A stretch of 64,000 nucleotides of DNA from Pseudomonadota bacterium (GTDB lineage: Bacteria; Desulfobacterota; Desulfovibrionia; Desulfovibrionales; Desulfovibrionaceae): assembly GCA_023460395.1 (NCBI GenBank), contig JAEWQB010000027.1, positions 1 to 64,000 of the forward strand. The letters run 5' to 3'. The translations under genes and the position numbers were made by a program. Position 1 is the stretch's first letter, and each line of letters starts with the position of its first letter. Below are positions 25,295 through 34,905 of this stretch, in pieces. A model generated the notes under the pieces. It made no database searches. It saw nothing but the letters and a program-made list of their open reading frames with translations, and had not been told where the DNA came from.

Positions 25295-27250
25295 ATGTTG
25301 CCCACCCCCACTCCGTCTATTCTCGTCACGTTCGACGCGCCGGATATCATCCGTCTGCTCCACAAGGCAGGCTTCACCGTGCTCTCCACGCAGCAGCCAG
25401 TGGGGGGGCTGTGCTGCAACGCCCTGCCTCAGGCCGACGCCGCGCCCACAGTCATTCTCGCGCGGCCCCATTCCGTGCCGGACATTTTGGATTCTGAGAT
25501 AGTCCTGCTCGCCTTTCCCGAAGAATTTGACGACGCAGCCACGTTGCTGGACGAGGGCGCGTCAGCCATTGTACCGGAACCCTATTCTCCCACACTGCTG
25601 CTCGCGACCATCAGAAAGGCATGGGATGACGCCCTGATGCGGCAATCGCTGCGCCGCCATCAGGAAAACGCACAGGACGCGGCCCTGCGCATTGCCGACC
25701 AGCAATTGCACGACGAGCGAATTGTCGCTGCGGGGCACATCGTGGAAGGGCTTTCACGAGCCATGGTAGAGGCGGTGGAAGACGCCCGTTGCGCACAATA
25801 TGTAGCCACGCTTCCTACCTTCGCGGCCCTGCACGAACGAAACGACAGACAGGAAAGCGGCATTGTGGCTGCCAACCGCGCCTTCCGGGAACGCTTTCTC
25901 CCTCAGGATATCGCGGTGACACACTCGCTTCTTGCCACAAAGGCGGGGCATCCCCGCCCCACCGGTATTGAGTATCTGCAATCGCGCGATAACGCGGACT
26001 GGATAAGCCCGGTGGAAGAAACCTTTCGTTCCGGCACGGCGTGCAAGCGGTGCGAACCTATTCTCACCACCAGCGGGGAGGAACTTCCCGCGCTTATTTA
26101 CACCTTTCCCATCCCCGGAACGGACCCCACGCACGGTCTCGCACTGGAAATTGCGGTGGATCTTTCCACGGTGGAAGCGCAGCAGCAAAAACTACTCAGC
26201 GCACAGCGCGAATACCGCAGGCTTTTTGACGAATCGCCATGCTTGATCACCGTGCAGGATCGTGATCTGCGCATAGTGGACGCAAACCGCCGCTTCCGTG
26301 ATATTTTTGGCTTCACTGAAGGCCTGCACTGCTATGCGGCGTACAAACACCGTAGCGAACCCTGCCCCCATTGCCCTATCCTCAAAACGTTTGAAGACGG
26401 CCTGTCTCATGAAGGGGAAATGCAGGTCATCACCCCACGGGGAGACGCCCGCAATATTCTGGTGCAGACAGCGCCCATCACCGACGATACGGGAACCGTA
26501 ACGCAGGTTATCGAACTGGCGACGGACATTACCATGATTCGTCGCCTTCAGGATCATCTAGCCTCACTGGGCATCATGCTCGGCTCTATGTCGCACGGCA
26601 TGAAGGGGCTGCTCATGGCACTGGATGGCGGCGTATACCGGGTAGAGTCCGGTCTGCGGCAGGGCGATATGGACCGGGTGGCTTCCGGCTGGCAGCAAGT
26701 GCGCGACAGACTGAGCAGCCTACGCAAAACCGCGCTGGATATTTTAGACTACGCCCGTTCCCGTGACAGAGAACTGGGCATGGCGGATTTCCGCGTGTTT
26801 GTGGAAGATCAGGCCGAAGCCGTGCGCCATAAGGCAACAGCCCACGGTATCACGCTGCTGGTGGATACCAACGCGGCGAATGGTGCTCTGGAAGCGGATA
26901 CCCACGCTCTTTCCTCCGCGCTGACCAATATTCTGGACAGCGCCGTGGACGCGTGCCTCTTCGACCCGTCCCCCAGAGAACACTCCGTGCGGCTTCGCGC
27001 GTGGCGGCAAGACGGACTGGCCCATGTTGAGATAGAGGACAATGGCATCGGGCTGGACCAAGAAACCCGCGATGCCATGTTCACTCTGTTTTTCTCATCC
27101 AAAGGCCCGGTGGGCACGGGGATAGGCCTCTTTTACGCACACAGCGTTATCAGCAGCCATAACGGGCGCATTGAAGTGGATTCCGAAGTGGGGCGCGGCA
27201 CGCGCTTTCATATCCAGTTGCCGCTGCGTCAAAGTGGGGCCGCGGCCTAA
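25295..27250 (+). CDS. PAS-domain histidine kinase with degenerate N-terminal receiver-like domain
   Basis: A 651-residue cytoplasmic kinase. The ATG at 25295 follows TTGAGGTA; an upstream GTG at 25124 would add an Arg-rich leader with no similarity. Residues 1-110 have a receiver-like fold (SILVTFDAPDIIRLL ... GASAIVPEPYS), but the phospho-acceptor Asp is absent and the conserved Lys is replaced by Glu. A Cys pair (CKRC) lies near 250. A PAS domain at about 310-425 contains EPCPHCPI. The phospho-accepting His is in GSMSHGMKGLL, followed by an ATPase domain with EDNGIGLD and GTGIGLFYA. It is probably the partner of the receiver at 24707. Confidence 0.85.
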   Translation: MLPTPTPSILVTFDAPDIIRLLHKAGFTVLSTQQPVGGLCCNALPQADAAPTVILARPHSVPDILDSEIVLLAFPEEFDDAATLLDEGASAIVPEPYSPTLLLATIRKAWDDALMRQSLRRHQENAQDAALRIADQQLHDERIVAAGHIVEGLSRAMVEAVEDARCAQYVATLPTFAALHERNDRQESGIVAANRAFRERFLPQDIAVTHSLLATKAGHPRPTGIEYLQSRDNADWISPVEETFRSGTACKRCEPILTTSGEELPALIYTFPIPGTDPTHGLALEIAVDLSTVEAQQQKLLSAQREYRRLFDESPCLITVQDRDLRIVDANRRFRDIFGFTEGLHCYAAYKHRSEPCPHCPILKTFEDGLSHEGEMQVITPRGDARNILVQTAPITDDTGTVTQVIELATDITMIRRLQDHLASLGIMLGSMSHGMKGLLMALDGGVYRVESGLRQGDMDRVASGWQQVRDRLSSLRKTALDILDYARSRDRELGMADFRVFVEDQAEAVRHKATAHGITLLVDTNAANGALEADTHALSSALTNILDSAVDACLFDPSPREHSVRLRAWRQDGLAHVEIEDNGIGLDQETRDAMFTLFFSSKGPVGTGIGLFYAHSVISSHNGRIEVDSEVGRGTRFHIQLPLRQSGAAA

Positions 27251-27783
27251 ACGGCTCCAACCGGCGGCTCATTATGCCGCTCCAGCAACGAAACGCGAAT
27301 TTTCACCACCAGCTTGCGCACCACGGGCAGCTCTTCCCCCATATTTTCCGGCGGGCACGCGGACAAACCGGGACAGTGCGCATCGTCTGGAAACAACGCA
27401 CAAAACATTCCGCCGCCCAAGAGCACCCGCGCGGACACCTTTTCCGGCACGGCATGAAACGCCGCGTCCCGCGCCGCGTCATAGGGAGTGTCCACTGCCA
27501 GTTCCGGCGTCAGCGGCGCGTAGTCCAGCCACTCCTCGCCGCGCAGCAGGTATTGGATATCCACATACCGCTGATGCGTTTCAAACGTTTTAGTGCCTGC
27601 GGGCACCGGAGTATACTCCTCCACCACCGCGAAAACATCGGCAGTGTCATCGGGGTGGATTCCCGCAATGGGATACCGCCCCAGCGGTAGATCCGGCCCG
27701 ACCCCTTCCAGAAACAAAAACGCCTGTTCCCACATCTGTCCCAGCGGATACAGCCGCCAGTTATGTACTGAATCAAAAATCAC
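27247..27783 (-). CDS. YhcH/YjgK/YiaL family protein
   Basis: A 178-residue cupin-like protein (DUF386, formerly annotated as beta-galactosidase beta subunit). The GTG start at 27783 is set by GGGAGG 5 nt upstream and restores the family's usual IFDSVHNW N terminus; longer frames are unlike the family. Conserved features are the metal-binding FETHQRYVDIQYLL and a later GGGMFCALFPDDAHCPGL with His. E. coli relatives act in sialic acid or sugar metabolism (anomerase or lyase-like), but there is no sugar gene here. Its stop codon overlaps the convergent kinase stop by 4 nt. Confidence 0.88.
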   Translation of the reverse strand: MIFDSVHNWRLYPLGQMWEQAFLFLEGVGPDLPLGRYPIAGIHPDDTADVFAVVEEYTPVPAGTKTFETHQRYVDIQYLLRGEEWLDYAPLTPELAVDTPYDAARDAAFHAVPEKVSARVLLGGGMFCALFPDDAHCPGLSACPPENMGEELPVVRKLVVKIRVSLLERHNEPPVGAV

Positions 27784-28133
27784 AAAGGCCTCCCTTCTTG
27801 CCGCCAAACGCGGACGCAAACCATATCTTCGCGGACGGGTGAAAGGCTCCGCCGGGAATCGCGCACGGCGCAACTCTGTGCGCACTCATGCGCCATTTCC
27901 ACTCCGCTGTAAACATATCTCCCCCGCTCCCGCCACCCCAGCCGCAGATTGTCCGCGAATGTAACCGGATTGCCCCAGAAAACGCGCTATATATACACGG
28001 AGAAGGAAAAATAGGGCATGTATCTTTTTTATACATCCCATGAATTTCCGTTGACTCCCCCCGCCATTCCGACAAAGAATGAGCCGCTACCATACCGGGG
28101 GTTCTCCCCCCCACACCGCAACCGGAGACAGCC
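27784..28133. other. Divergent intergenic region
   Basis: 350 nt with no supported gene between the leftward yhcH-like gene and the rightward efflux operon. It holds AT-rich tracts (for example GCTATATATACAC near 27986-27998) that may contain -10 elements. No clear operator palindrome was found. Confidence 0.4.
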
Positions 28134-29477
28134 GTGAGCCGCATCGCCTCCCCTGCCCGCGTCCTTTCAGAGTATAGCACACCATACACGCACTTCCGCA
28201 TGCGCCCCCCGGCACGCCCCTATGCTTTAGGCTTGCTCCTCGCACTTTGCCTGTTGCTTACCGCATGTGGCGAAGAAACAACAGCCCGGCGTGCCGCATC
28301 TGCCGTTCCCGTGAATATCGCGGTGGTGCGGCAGGCCAACACGCCATTTTTTGTCAATGCGGTGGGGAATGTGCAGGCGCAAGCCACCGTGGCCATAAAA
28401 ACACAGGTTGGCGGAACCATTGTGGAACAACGCGTCCGCGATGGCGAAAAAGTTCAGGAAGGCGACCTGCTCTTTCGGCTGGACCCGCGCCCCTTTGAGC
28501 TTGCCATACGCGAAGCGCAGGCCCGGCTGGACCGGAACCGGGTGCTGCTGGATAAGGCGACAAAAGACTTGCGTCGCTACTCCCAGTTGAATGACATCAA
28601 TGTGGTCGCGCAGGAGCAGTACGATAAAACCTATGCCGACACCAAGTCACTGGAAAGTGATATCCAGCTCAACGTAGCCACACTGGAACGCGCAAAGCTG
28701 GACCTTGCCTATACGGTTATCACCGCGCCTATCTCCGGTGTGGTAGGCATGGTGGAAGTCACTGAGGGCAATGTCATTAAGGCCAACGATGATCGCACGC
28801 TATGCGTCATTAATCAGTTGGAACCTATCAGCATTTCTTTTGCCTTGCCGGAAAAATATCTGCCCGACCTCATGAAGGTGATGCGGGGTGGCACTGTGCC
28901 CGTATCCATCCTCCCCACCTCTTCCGACGCCGCAGACCCGCGGGATGCCGATGCGACGCTCACAGCATCACTCTCCGCCATGGACAATGCCGTGGATACC
29001 ACCACAGGCACCATACGGCTCCGTGCGCAGTACGCAAACGACGATCGCAGCCTCTGGCCCGGTCAATTTGTGCGGGTGGGGCTGGTGCTGCGGGAACGTA
29101 CCAATGCGATTCTTGTCCCCACGGTAGCCGTGTTGGACGGCATAGAAGGATCGTATGTCTATGTTATTACCCCGGACAACGTTGCCGAGGCCCGTCCCAT
29201 TCGCGTTGATTTTCTTTCCGGCGATACAACCGTAGTCGCTTCCGGTCTGACGGCGGGCGAGCAGGTTGTGCTGGATGGGCATGTCCGCCTCGCGCCCGGC
29301 ACTCGCGTGGATATCCGCCACATTGCTCCCGCACCCCAAGAGCCGGGGCAACCCCGCTCCGTCGCGCCAGCGGCGATACAGGCAGCGGACGTCACTCCCG
29401 CGCCTGAAACACACGGGAGCGGAAACAACGTTGTCACGGGAAAGAGCAACGGCGCAACCGCCGCCGGGGAACGGTAG
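28134..29477 (+). CDS. RND efflux periplasmic adaptor (membrane fusion protein), lipoprotein
   Basis: A 447-residue adaptor of the AcrA/MexA type joining an RND pump to an outer-membrane channel. The GTG at 28134 has CGGAGAC upstream; an internal ATG at 28200 would give a more usual 22-residue signal peptide but has no ribosome site. The lipobox is LLTAC. The family's lipoyl halves are seen around QVGGTIVEQRVRDGEKVQEGD, and ITAPISGVVGMVEVTEGN completes the barrel. The helical hairpin is at about 140-205. A 70-residue Pro/Ala/Gly-rich tail is unstructured. It lies 2 nt ahead of the pump gene. No TolC-type channel is encoded beside it. Confidence 0.9.
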   Translation: MSRIASPARVLSEYSTPYTHFRMRPPARPYALGLLLALCLLLTACGEETTARRAASAVPVNIAVVRQANTPFFVNAVGNVQAQATVAIKTQVGGTIVEQRVRDGEKVQEGDLLFRLDPRPFELAIREAQARLDRNRVLLDKATKDLRRYSQLNDINVVAQEQYDKTYADTKSLESDIQLNVATLERAKLDLAYTVITAPISGVVGMVEVTEGNVIKANDDRTLCVINQLEPISISFALPEKYLPDLMKVMRGGTVPVSILPTSSDAADPRDADATLTASLSAMDNAVDTTTGTIRLRAQYANDDRSLWPGQFVRVGLVLRERTNAILVPTVAVLDGIEGSYVYVITPDNVAEARPIRVDFLSGDTTVVASGLTAGEQVVLDGHVRLAPGTRVDIRHIAPAPQEPGQPRSVAPAAIQAADVTPAPETHGSGNNVVTGKSNGATAAGER

Positions 29478-29479
29478 CC

Positions 29480-32400
29480 ATGAATCCATCCGCCATTTTT
29501 GTTAACCGCCCGGTCATGACCACGCTGGTCATGCTTGCGCTGCTTCTTTTCGGCATCATGGCGTATGAACGTCTCCCCGTGAGCGACCTGCCCAACGTGG
29601 ACTTTCCCACCATTGAAGTTTCAGCGGAACTGTCTGGTGCCAACCCGGAGACTATGGCGTCCTCGGTCGCCACGCCGTTGGAAAAACAATTTTCCACCAT
29701 CGCGGGTCTGGACTCCATGTCTTCCGTCAGCTCTCTGGGCAGAACCCGCGTTACCTTGCAGTTCAACCTTGATAAAAATATTGATAACGCGGCGCTGGAT
29801 GTGCAGTCATCCATCACCGCCGCCATGCGCAACCTACCGGAAGATCTGGACTCTCCCCCCACCTTCCGCAAGGTGAATCCGGCGGACTTTCCTATTCTCT
29901 ATCTGGCTATTTCCTCCCCCACCATGCGGTTGTCGGACGTGAATGAGTACGCCGAAAGCATGATGGCGCAGCGGATATCCATGGTAAACGGCGTTGCGCA
30001 GGTGTCGGTATACGGCTCCAAAAAATACGCAGTGCGTATCCAGCTCAACCCGGAGGCACTGGCCTCGCGGGAACTGGGCGTTGACGAGGTAGCTACTGCG
30101 GTGCGCAATGGCAATGTGAATTTGCCCGTGGGTACCATTTCCGGCACATCGCGGGAATATTCCGTGCGGTCGGGCGGACAACTGATGGATGCCGCCAGCT
30201 ACCGCCCGCTCATTGTGGCGTGGCGTAACGGCTCGCCCGTGCGGCTGGGCGAAGTGGCGACCATAACCGACAGTGTGGAAAGCACCCGCCGCCTCAACTG
30301 GCATAGCGGCACCCCCGGCATGGTGCTCGCCATTCAGCGCCAGCCCGGTTCCAACACGGTGGCAGTGGCGGACGCCGTGCGGAACCTGCTGCCGGAATTT
30401 CGCGGTATGCTGCCCGCAGCCGTTAATCTGGACGTATTGTATGACCGTTCCGAATCCATCAAAGAATCCGTAGCGGACGTAAAATTCACCCTTGTCCTGA
30501 CCATATGCCTTGTCATCATGGTAATTTTTCTGTTCCTGCGCAAGGTAACAGCCACCATTATCCCCGGTCTGGCGCTGCCGCTTTCCATTGTCGGCTCCTT
30601 TGCGGTTATGCATCTGATGGACTTCAGTCTGGACAACATTTCCCTCATGGCGCTCACGCTGTCAGTGGGGTTTGTGGTGGACGACGCCATTGTCATGCTG
30701 GAAAATATTGTGCGGCACCAAGAAATGGGCAAAACCGTGCGCGCGGCGGTTATGGATGGCTCGCGGGAAATTGCCTTCACCATCATTTCCATGACGATAT
30801 CACTCGCCGCCGTGTTCATCCCCGTGCTCTTTATGGGCGGGGTGGTGGGCAGACTGTTCCATGAATTCGCGGTAACTATTTCCGCCGCCATTCTTCTTTC
30901 CGGCGTTGTTTCACTCACACTCACGCCCATGCTGTGCGGACTCATTCTGCGGCCCCACCGCGACAACCAGACCCACGGACGGTTCTACAACACCATGGAA
31001 CGCCTGTTTGAGGCATGGCGGCGCGGCTACGAGGTCACTCTCTTTTCATGCGTGCGCCATCACAGGCTCACCATGCTGATATCAGTGGCACTATTGGCCC
31101 TGACGGCATGGATGTTCGCCATTATTCCCAAAGGCTTTTTACCGCAGGAAGACACCGGTAGACTACAGGCCTCGTTGGTCTATGAGGAAGGCATTGCCTT
31201 TGATACTCTGGTCCGGCGGCAAAAAGAACTGATGGCGGTGCTGGACGCCGAACCTACGGTGGTGGGATATATGTCCGTGGCCGGGGCAGGTGGTCCCAAC
31301 TCTGCCAGCAACGCAGGGCGGCTGATGCTTACGCTGGCTCCCCACGCCGAACGCACGGAATCTGCGGATCAGATACTCCAACGTCTGCGCGGCAAACTGG
31401 CACAGGTTCCGGGGGTGCAGGTGTATCTGCAAAACCCGCCATCCATCCGCATCGGCGGCAGAACAAGCAAGGCATTATACCAGTTCACCTTGCAAAGCCC
31501 GGATATCCGCACGCTGTACGACGCCGCCACCGCGCTGGAATCACGCCTGAGCGGGCTGCCCGATTTGCAGGACGTATCTTCGGATATGGAACTGAAAAAC
31601 CCGGAACTCCAACTGGTCATTAACCGCGACAAAGCCTCCGCATTGGGCGTCAGCGCTTACCAGATAGAGGATGCGCTAGCCACCAGCTTTGGCAACCGGC
31701 GCATCTCCAGCATTTACGCGTCCACAGACACCTACCGGGTCATCATGGAGCTTGCGCCGGAATATCAGGCGAATCCAGACGCCCTTTCCTACCTGCACGT
31801 GCGATCCGCCGATGGCAAACTCGTGCCGTTGGACACTCTTGTGGACCGCACCATGAGCGTGGGTCCGCTTTCCGTGAACCACTCCGGTCAGATGACCTCG
31901 GCTACCATATCGTTCAACCTGCGCCCCGGCATTTCCCTAGGGCAGGCTATGCAGCAGGTGGAGGCTGTGGCCGCGGAAGTCGTGCCCCCGTCTGTTTCCA
32001 CCAGTTTTCAGGGAGAAGCACAGGCCTTTCAGGATTCCCTCAAGGGGCTTGCCCTGCTGCTGGGAATCTCGGTGCTGGTCATCTACATTGTTCTGGGTAT
32101 TTTGTATGAAAGCTTCATCCACCCGCTGACCATTCTTTCCGGGCTGCCTTCTGCCGGGGTGGGAGCGCTGGCAACGCTTATGCTCTTCCGGGTGGACCTG
32201 AATCTGTACGGATTTGTGGGCATTATCATGCTTATCGGCATAGTGAAAAAAAATGCCATTATGATGATCGACTTCGCGCTGGAAGCCCAGCGGGGGAGAG
32301 GGCTGGACGCACGCACGGCGATCTGCGAGGGCGCTATCGTGCGTTTTCGGCCTATCATGATGACCACACTAGCCGCGCTTATGGGCACGCTGCCCATAGC

Positions 32401-32584
32401 CCTCGGTTTCGGCGCAGGGGCAGAAGCGCGTCGTCCGCTCGGCCTCGCCGTGGTTGGCGGATTGCTGGTTTCTCAGCTACTCACGCTCTACTTCACTCCC
32501 GTCTACTATATGTATCTTGAGAGTGCGCAACAACGGGTGCGCCGCCTGTTCGGAAAAACGACTCCGGCTAACCCCGCCCCCTAG
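29480..32584 (+). CDS. RND efflux pump, inner-membrane transporter
   Basis: A 1034-residue proton-driven pump of the HAE1/MdtB-MdtC type, with twelve membrane helices in two repeats each carrying a large periplasmic loop. The N terminus (FVNRPVMTTLVMLALLLFG) is family-typical, the TM4 region has GFVVDDAIVMLENI, where the Asp pair serves proton relay, and the second repeat has GIVKKNAIMMIDFALE. The length is normal. The adaptor gene precedes it by 2 nt. The substrate (drug, bile salt, metal chelate) cannot be inferred, and no local regulator is encoded. Confidence 0.94.
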   Translation: MNPSAIFVNRPVMTTLVMLALLLFGIMAYERLPVSDLPNVDFPTIEVSAELSGANPETMASSVATPLEKQFSTIAGLDSMSSVSSLGRTRVTLQFNLDKNIDNAALDVQSSITAAMRNLPEDLDSPPTFRKVNPADFPILYLAISSPTMRLSDVNEYAESMMAQRISMVNGVAQVSVYGSKKYAVRIQLNPEALASRELGVDEVATAVRNGNVNLPVGTISGTSREYSVRSGGQLMDAASYRPLIVAWRNGSPVRLGEVATITDSVESTRRLNWHSGTPGMVLAIQRQPGSNTVAVADAVRNLLPEFRGMLPAAVNLDVLYDRSESIKESVADVKFTLVLTICLVIMVIFLFLRKVTATIIPGLALPLSIVGSFAVMHLMDFSLDNISLMALTLSVGFVVDDAIVMLENIVRHQEMGKTVRAAVMDGSREIAFTIISMTISLAAVFIPVLFMGGVVGRLFHEFAVTISAAILLSGVVSLTLTPMLCGLILRPHRDNQTHGRFYNTMERLFEAWRRGYEVTLFSCVRHHRLTMLISVALLALTAWMFAIIPKGFLPQEDTGRLQASLVYEEGIAFDTLVRRQKELMAVLDAEPTVVGYMSVAGAGGPNSASNAGRLMLTLAPHAERTESADQILQRLRGKLAQVPGVQVYLQNPPSIRIGGRTSKALYQFTLQSPDIRTLYDAATALESRLSGLPDLQDVSSDMELKNPELQLVINRDKASALGVSAYQIEDALATSFGNRRISSIYASTDTYRVIMELAPEYQANPDALSYLHVRSADGKLVPLDTLVDRTMSVGPLSVNHSGQMTSATISFNLRPGISLGQAMQQVEAVAAEVVPPSVSTSFQGEAQAFQDSLKGLALLLGISVLVIYIVLGILYESFIHPLTILSGLPSAGVGALATLMLFRVDLNLYGFVGIIMLIGIVKKNAIMMIDFALEAQRGRGLDARTAICEGAIVRFRPIMMTTLAALMGTLPIALGFGAGAEARRPLGLAVVGGLLVSQLLTLYFTPVYYMYLESAQQRVRRLFGKTTPANPAP

Positions 32585-32738
32585 ATGACGGGAAGCCTGA
32601 TGGCAGTCGGATGGGCAGCCGGGCGGGAGCCAGCCCGTTGGTCGGACAACCGGACAACCGACAGACAGCCGCGCACAATACCGTCAGCGCCAGCCCGCGA
32701 TTTGCTTCCACAGACTGGCGCGACGGGGTGAGAACGCT

Positions 32739-33914
32739 TTAGTATTGGTAAGATTCCGGTCGCTGCGTATCAGGATACGGCAAAAGTTCTGACACCATGC
32801 GCAACTCCACCCGCCCCTTTTCCGGCTGCACACCGCACAGAATACCGCGCCCGAATTCAAACAGAAACTGCCGGTCATCGGCATTGGGAGCCAGTACGGA
32901 CCCGTCCGGCCCCACGGCGATTACTGCGCGGAATTCGTACTCCCCTTCGGATATAGCCTTGAGCGTCGCCGTGCGGATGGCGCTTTCCGACTCCCGGAAC
33001 TGCGCATTTTCCACATTGCACCCGGTGACAATTTTTCCAGAACGGGTCAGCACTGCCGCGCCTATCGGAGTTTTGGAATATGGGGCATAGGCATTTATAG
33101 CGGCCCCTTTGGCAGCCAGATAGAGCTTCTGGTAATCTTCAGGATATACTTCGGGCACAAACCACTTGCGGTATATCCGGTCATACTCGCCGCTCTGCAT
33201 CACGCGCAGCATGCCCCGGTTAATCATCGCCAGCAGGTCGCCCGCCTCGCGGTTTACCGCAAAATACATATCCGTCACCGTTAACGGCGTGCCCACGGCG
33301 CTAATGGCCCCCAGCTTCAACTTATTGATATAATAATAGGCCGTCTGCACCGGACCGCCATAGGCAACCACTTCGTCGTTAGCCAAAGCTTTCAGGGCTT
33401 CGATCTTGTTCTTGTATAATTTTATATTCAGCCCGCCAAAATTTTCCAGCACGCGCTGCTGGTAGGAACCTTTCTCCACAGAGACGGTCTGCCCGCGCAG
33501 CAACGAAATATTCCCCACCCGCGCGGCGGGTTTGGTGAAAAGCTTAATCTGCATAGGCATGGTGGGTTTTTCGGAAAAACTGTACAGCAACAACCGTTGC
33601 TCCGTTTTCGCCATGCCGGACGATATCTGTATAGTCCCACCGGAAAGTTCCACCTGCACCTTGTCCCATTCCAAGGGGCGCATGGTCAGCCGCACATTTT
33701 CTTCACGCAGCACGGCTTGAAGGAGATCCACATCAAACCCCGCGGGTTTGCCCTGCGCTTCTTCAAAGCTATATGGCGGATGCTCCCGGTCAAACCCGTA
33801 TACCACTTTCAGGGGCGCATCAGCACGCGCCACCTCCGGCTGGAACACGGGAAGTCCCAACGAAACAAGGAACAAGGCGCACAGGGCGGCTCGTATAATG
33901 ACAGACAAGGGCAT
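32739..33914 (-). CDS. Exported amino-acid-type binding protein fused to a degenerate cytidine deaminase domain
   Basis: A 391-residue exported protein. The ATG at 33914 has AGGAG upstream. Residues 1-32 form a cleavable signal peptide (ARADA end). Residues 34-255 are a type 3 binding domain (SBP_bac_3) with HPPYSFEEAQGKPAGFDVDLL and the IYRKWF ending. Residues 259-391 match cytidine deaminase closely (AYAPYSKTPIGAAVLT, then TGCNVENAQF), but the zinc and catalytic motifs are lost: CAE is SAI (311-313) and PCxxC is PNADD (343-347). It is therefore probably a periplasmic sensor or binding protein with a dead, perhaps nucleoside-binding, domain. It is monocistronic. No such architecture is known to me. 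Confidence 0.85.
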   Translation of the reverse strand: MPLSVIIRAALCALFLVSLGLPVFQPEVARADAPLKVVYGFDREHPPYSFEEAQGKPAGFDVDLLQAVLREENVRLTMRPLEWDKVQVELSGGTIQISSGMAKTEQRLLLYSFSEKPTMPMQIKLFTKPAARVGNISLLRGQTVSVEKGSYQQRVLENFGGLNIKLYKNKIEALKALANDEVVAYGGPVQTAYYYINKLKLGAISAVGTPLTVTDMYFAVNREAGDLLAMINRGMLRVMQSGEYDRIYRKWFVPEVYPEDYQKLYLAAKGAAINAYAPYSKTPIGAAVLTRSGKIVTGCNVENAQFRESESAIRTATLKAISEGEYEFRAVIAVGPDGSVLAPNADDRQFLFEFGRGILCGVQPEKGRVELRMVSELLPYPDTQRPESYQY

Positions 33915-34142
33915 GGCATTCTCCTGCGCAAAGAAAAGAGTTCTTTCTCCCTTTTCGGACAACCCGGGAAAAACTGTAGGGAACCACGCTACTCACATTT
34001 CGGACAGACCGCAGCGCAATCTTCCCACTCAGGCAGTGTAGCAGCCGCCAGCGTGCCTTGCCAAGAACCGATGCCAGTGCTAGCCCGATTCCGAGGAATG
34101 AGAAAACCTGCGGCAGACGCCGCGCAACCAAGGAGAAAACCC

Positions 34143-34892
34143 GTGAGCGCCATAAATACGCCGGACGGCACACGCGCCACCGCTTCCACATGGGGCGCTC
34201 CCGCCGTTTTTTCGGTAACGCCGGAGCCTGAGACAGCCGGTGCGCCCTCTTGCTCTGAAATAATCCCCCCCAGAGCTGCCTCTTGCGCCACCCGACCGGA
34301 TAACGGCACGGAGCCAGCCGTCTCGCCTGACATCTCGCCTGACATCACATATGCCGCCACGTCCGCCATCGCACCCGTTGCCACGCAGATTGCCGCGCTG
34401 GGAAAACTCCTCGCCGGCCACGGCCTCACCCTTGGCACAGCGGAATCCTGCACGGGTGGGCTTATTGCCGCCCGTTGCACCGATATTTCCGGCTCTTCCG
34501 CGTGGTTTTCCGGCGGCATCGTCTCGTATGCCAACTCGGTAAAGGAAGCTGTTCTGGGGGTTCCTGCCGACATGCTCCGCACACACGGCGCGGTCAGCGA
34601 GCCGGTGGTCCTATCCATGGCGCGCGGGGCGCAACGGGTGTTAGGTGTTGACTGCGCCGTGGCGGTTTCCGGCGTTGCCGGTCCCACGGGCGGCACTCCC
34701 GACAAACCCGTAGGCACCGTGTGGGTGGCTATTGCCGTACCCGAATCACTGCTCCCGCAGGGTGCGGAAGCGGAGTGCCATCATTTTTCCGGGAAACGCG
34801 GAGAAGTGCGCGATCAGACGGTATATGCAGCCATATCCCGTCTGTTGAGCCTCTTCTCCCCAGAGGGAACGGAGGCGGACGAAGGGCGGTGA
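34143..34892 (+). CDS. pncC: CinA C-terminal family protein (nicotinamide-nucleotide amidohydrolase PncC)
   Basis: Deamidates NMN to nicotinate mononucleotide in pyridine nucleotide salvage. The GTG start at 34143 is supported by AAGGAG. The catalytic domain (about 85-245) shows the family motifs GLTLGTAESCTGGLIAA, WFSGGIVSYANSVKE and VSGVAGPTGGTPDKPVGTVW. An N-terminal extension of about 80 residues, rich in Pro/Ala/Ser with a short SPDI duplication, is not part of PncC. The frame is open far upstream but without similarity. It is divergent from the fusion gene and convergent with the REC-STAS gene. Confidence 0.9.
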   Translation: MSAINTPDGTRATASTWGAPAVFSVTPEPETAGAPSCSEIIPPRAASCATRPDNGTEPAVSPDISPDITYAATSAIAPVATQIAALGKLLAGHGLTLGTAESCTGGLIAARCTDISGSSAWFSGGIVSYANSVKEAVLGVPADMLRTHGAVSEPVVLSMARGAQRVLGVDCAVAVSGVAGPTGGTPDKPVGTVWVAIAVPESLLPQGAEAECHHFSGKRGEVRDQTVYAAISRLLSLFSPEGTEADEGR

Positions 34893-34905
34893 GGCCGCGC
34901 CGAGG

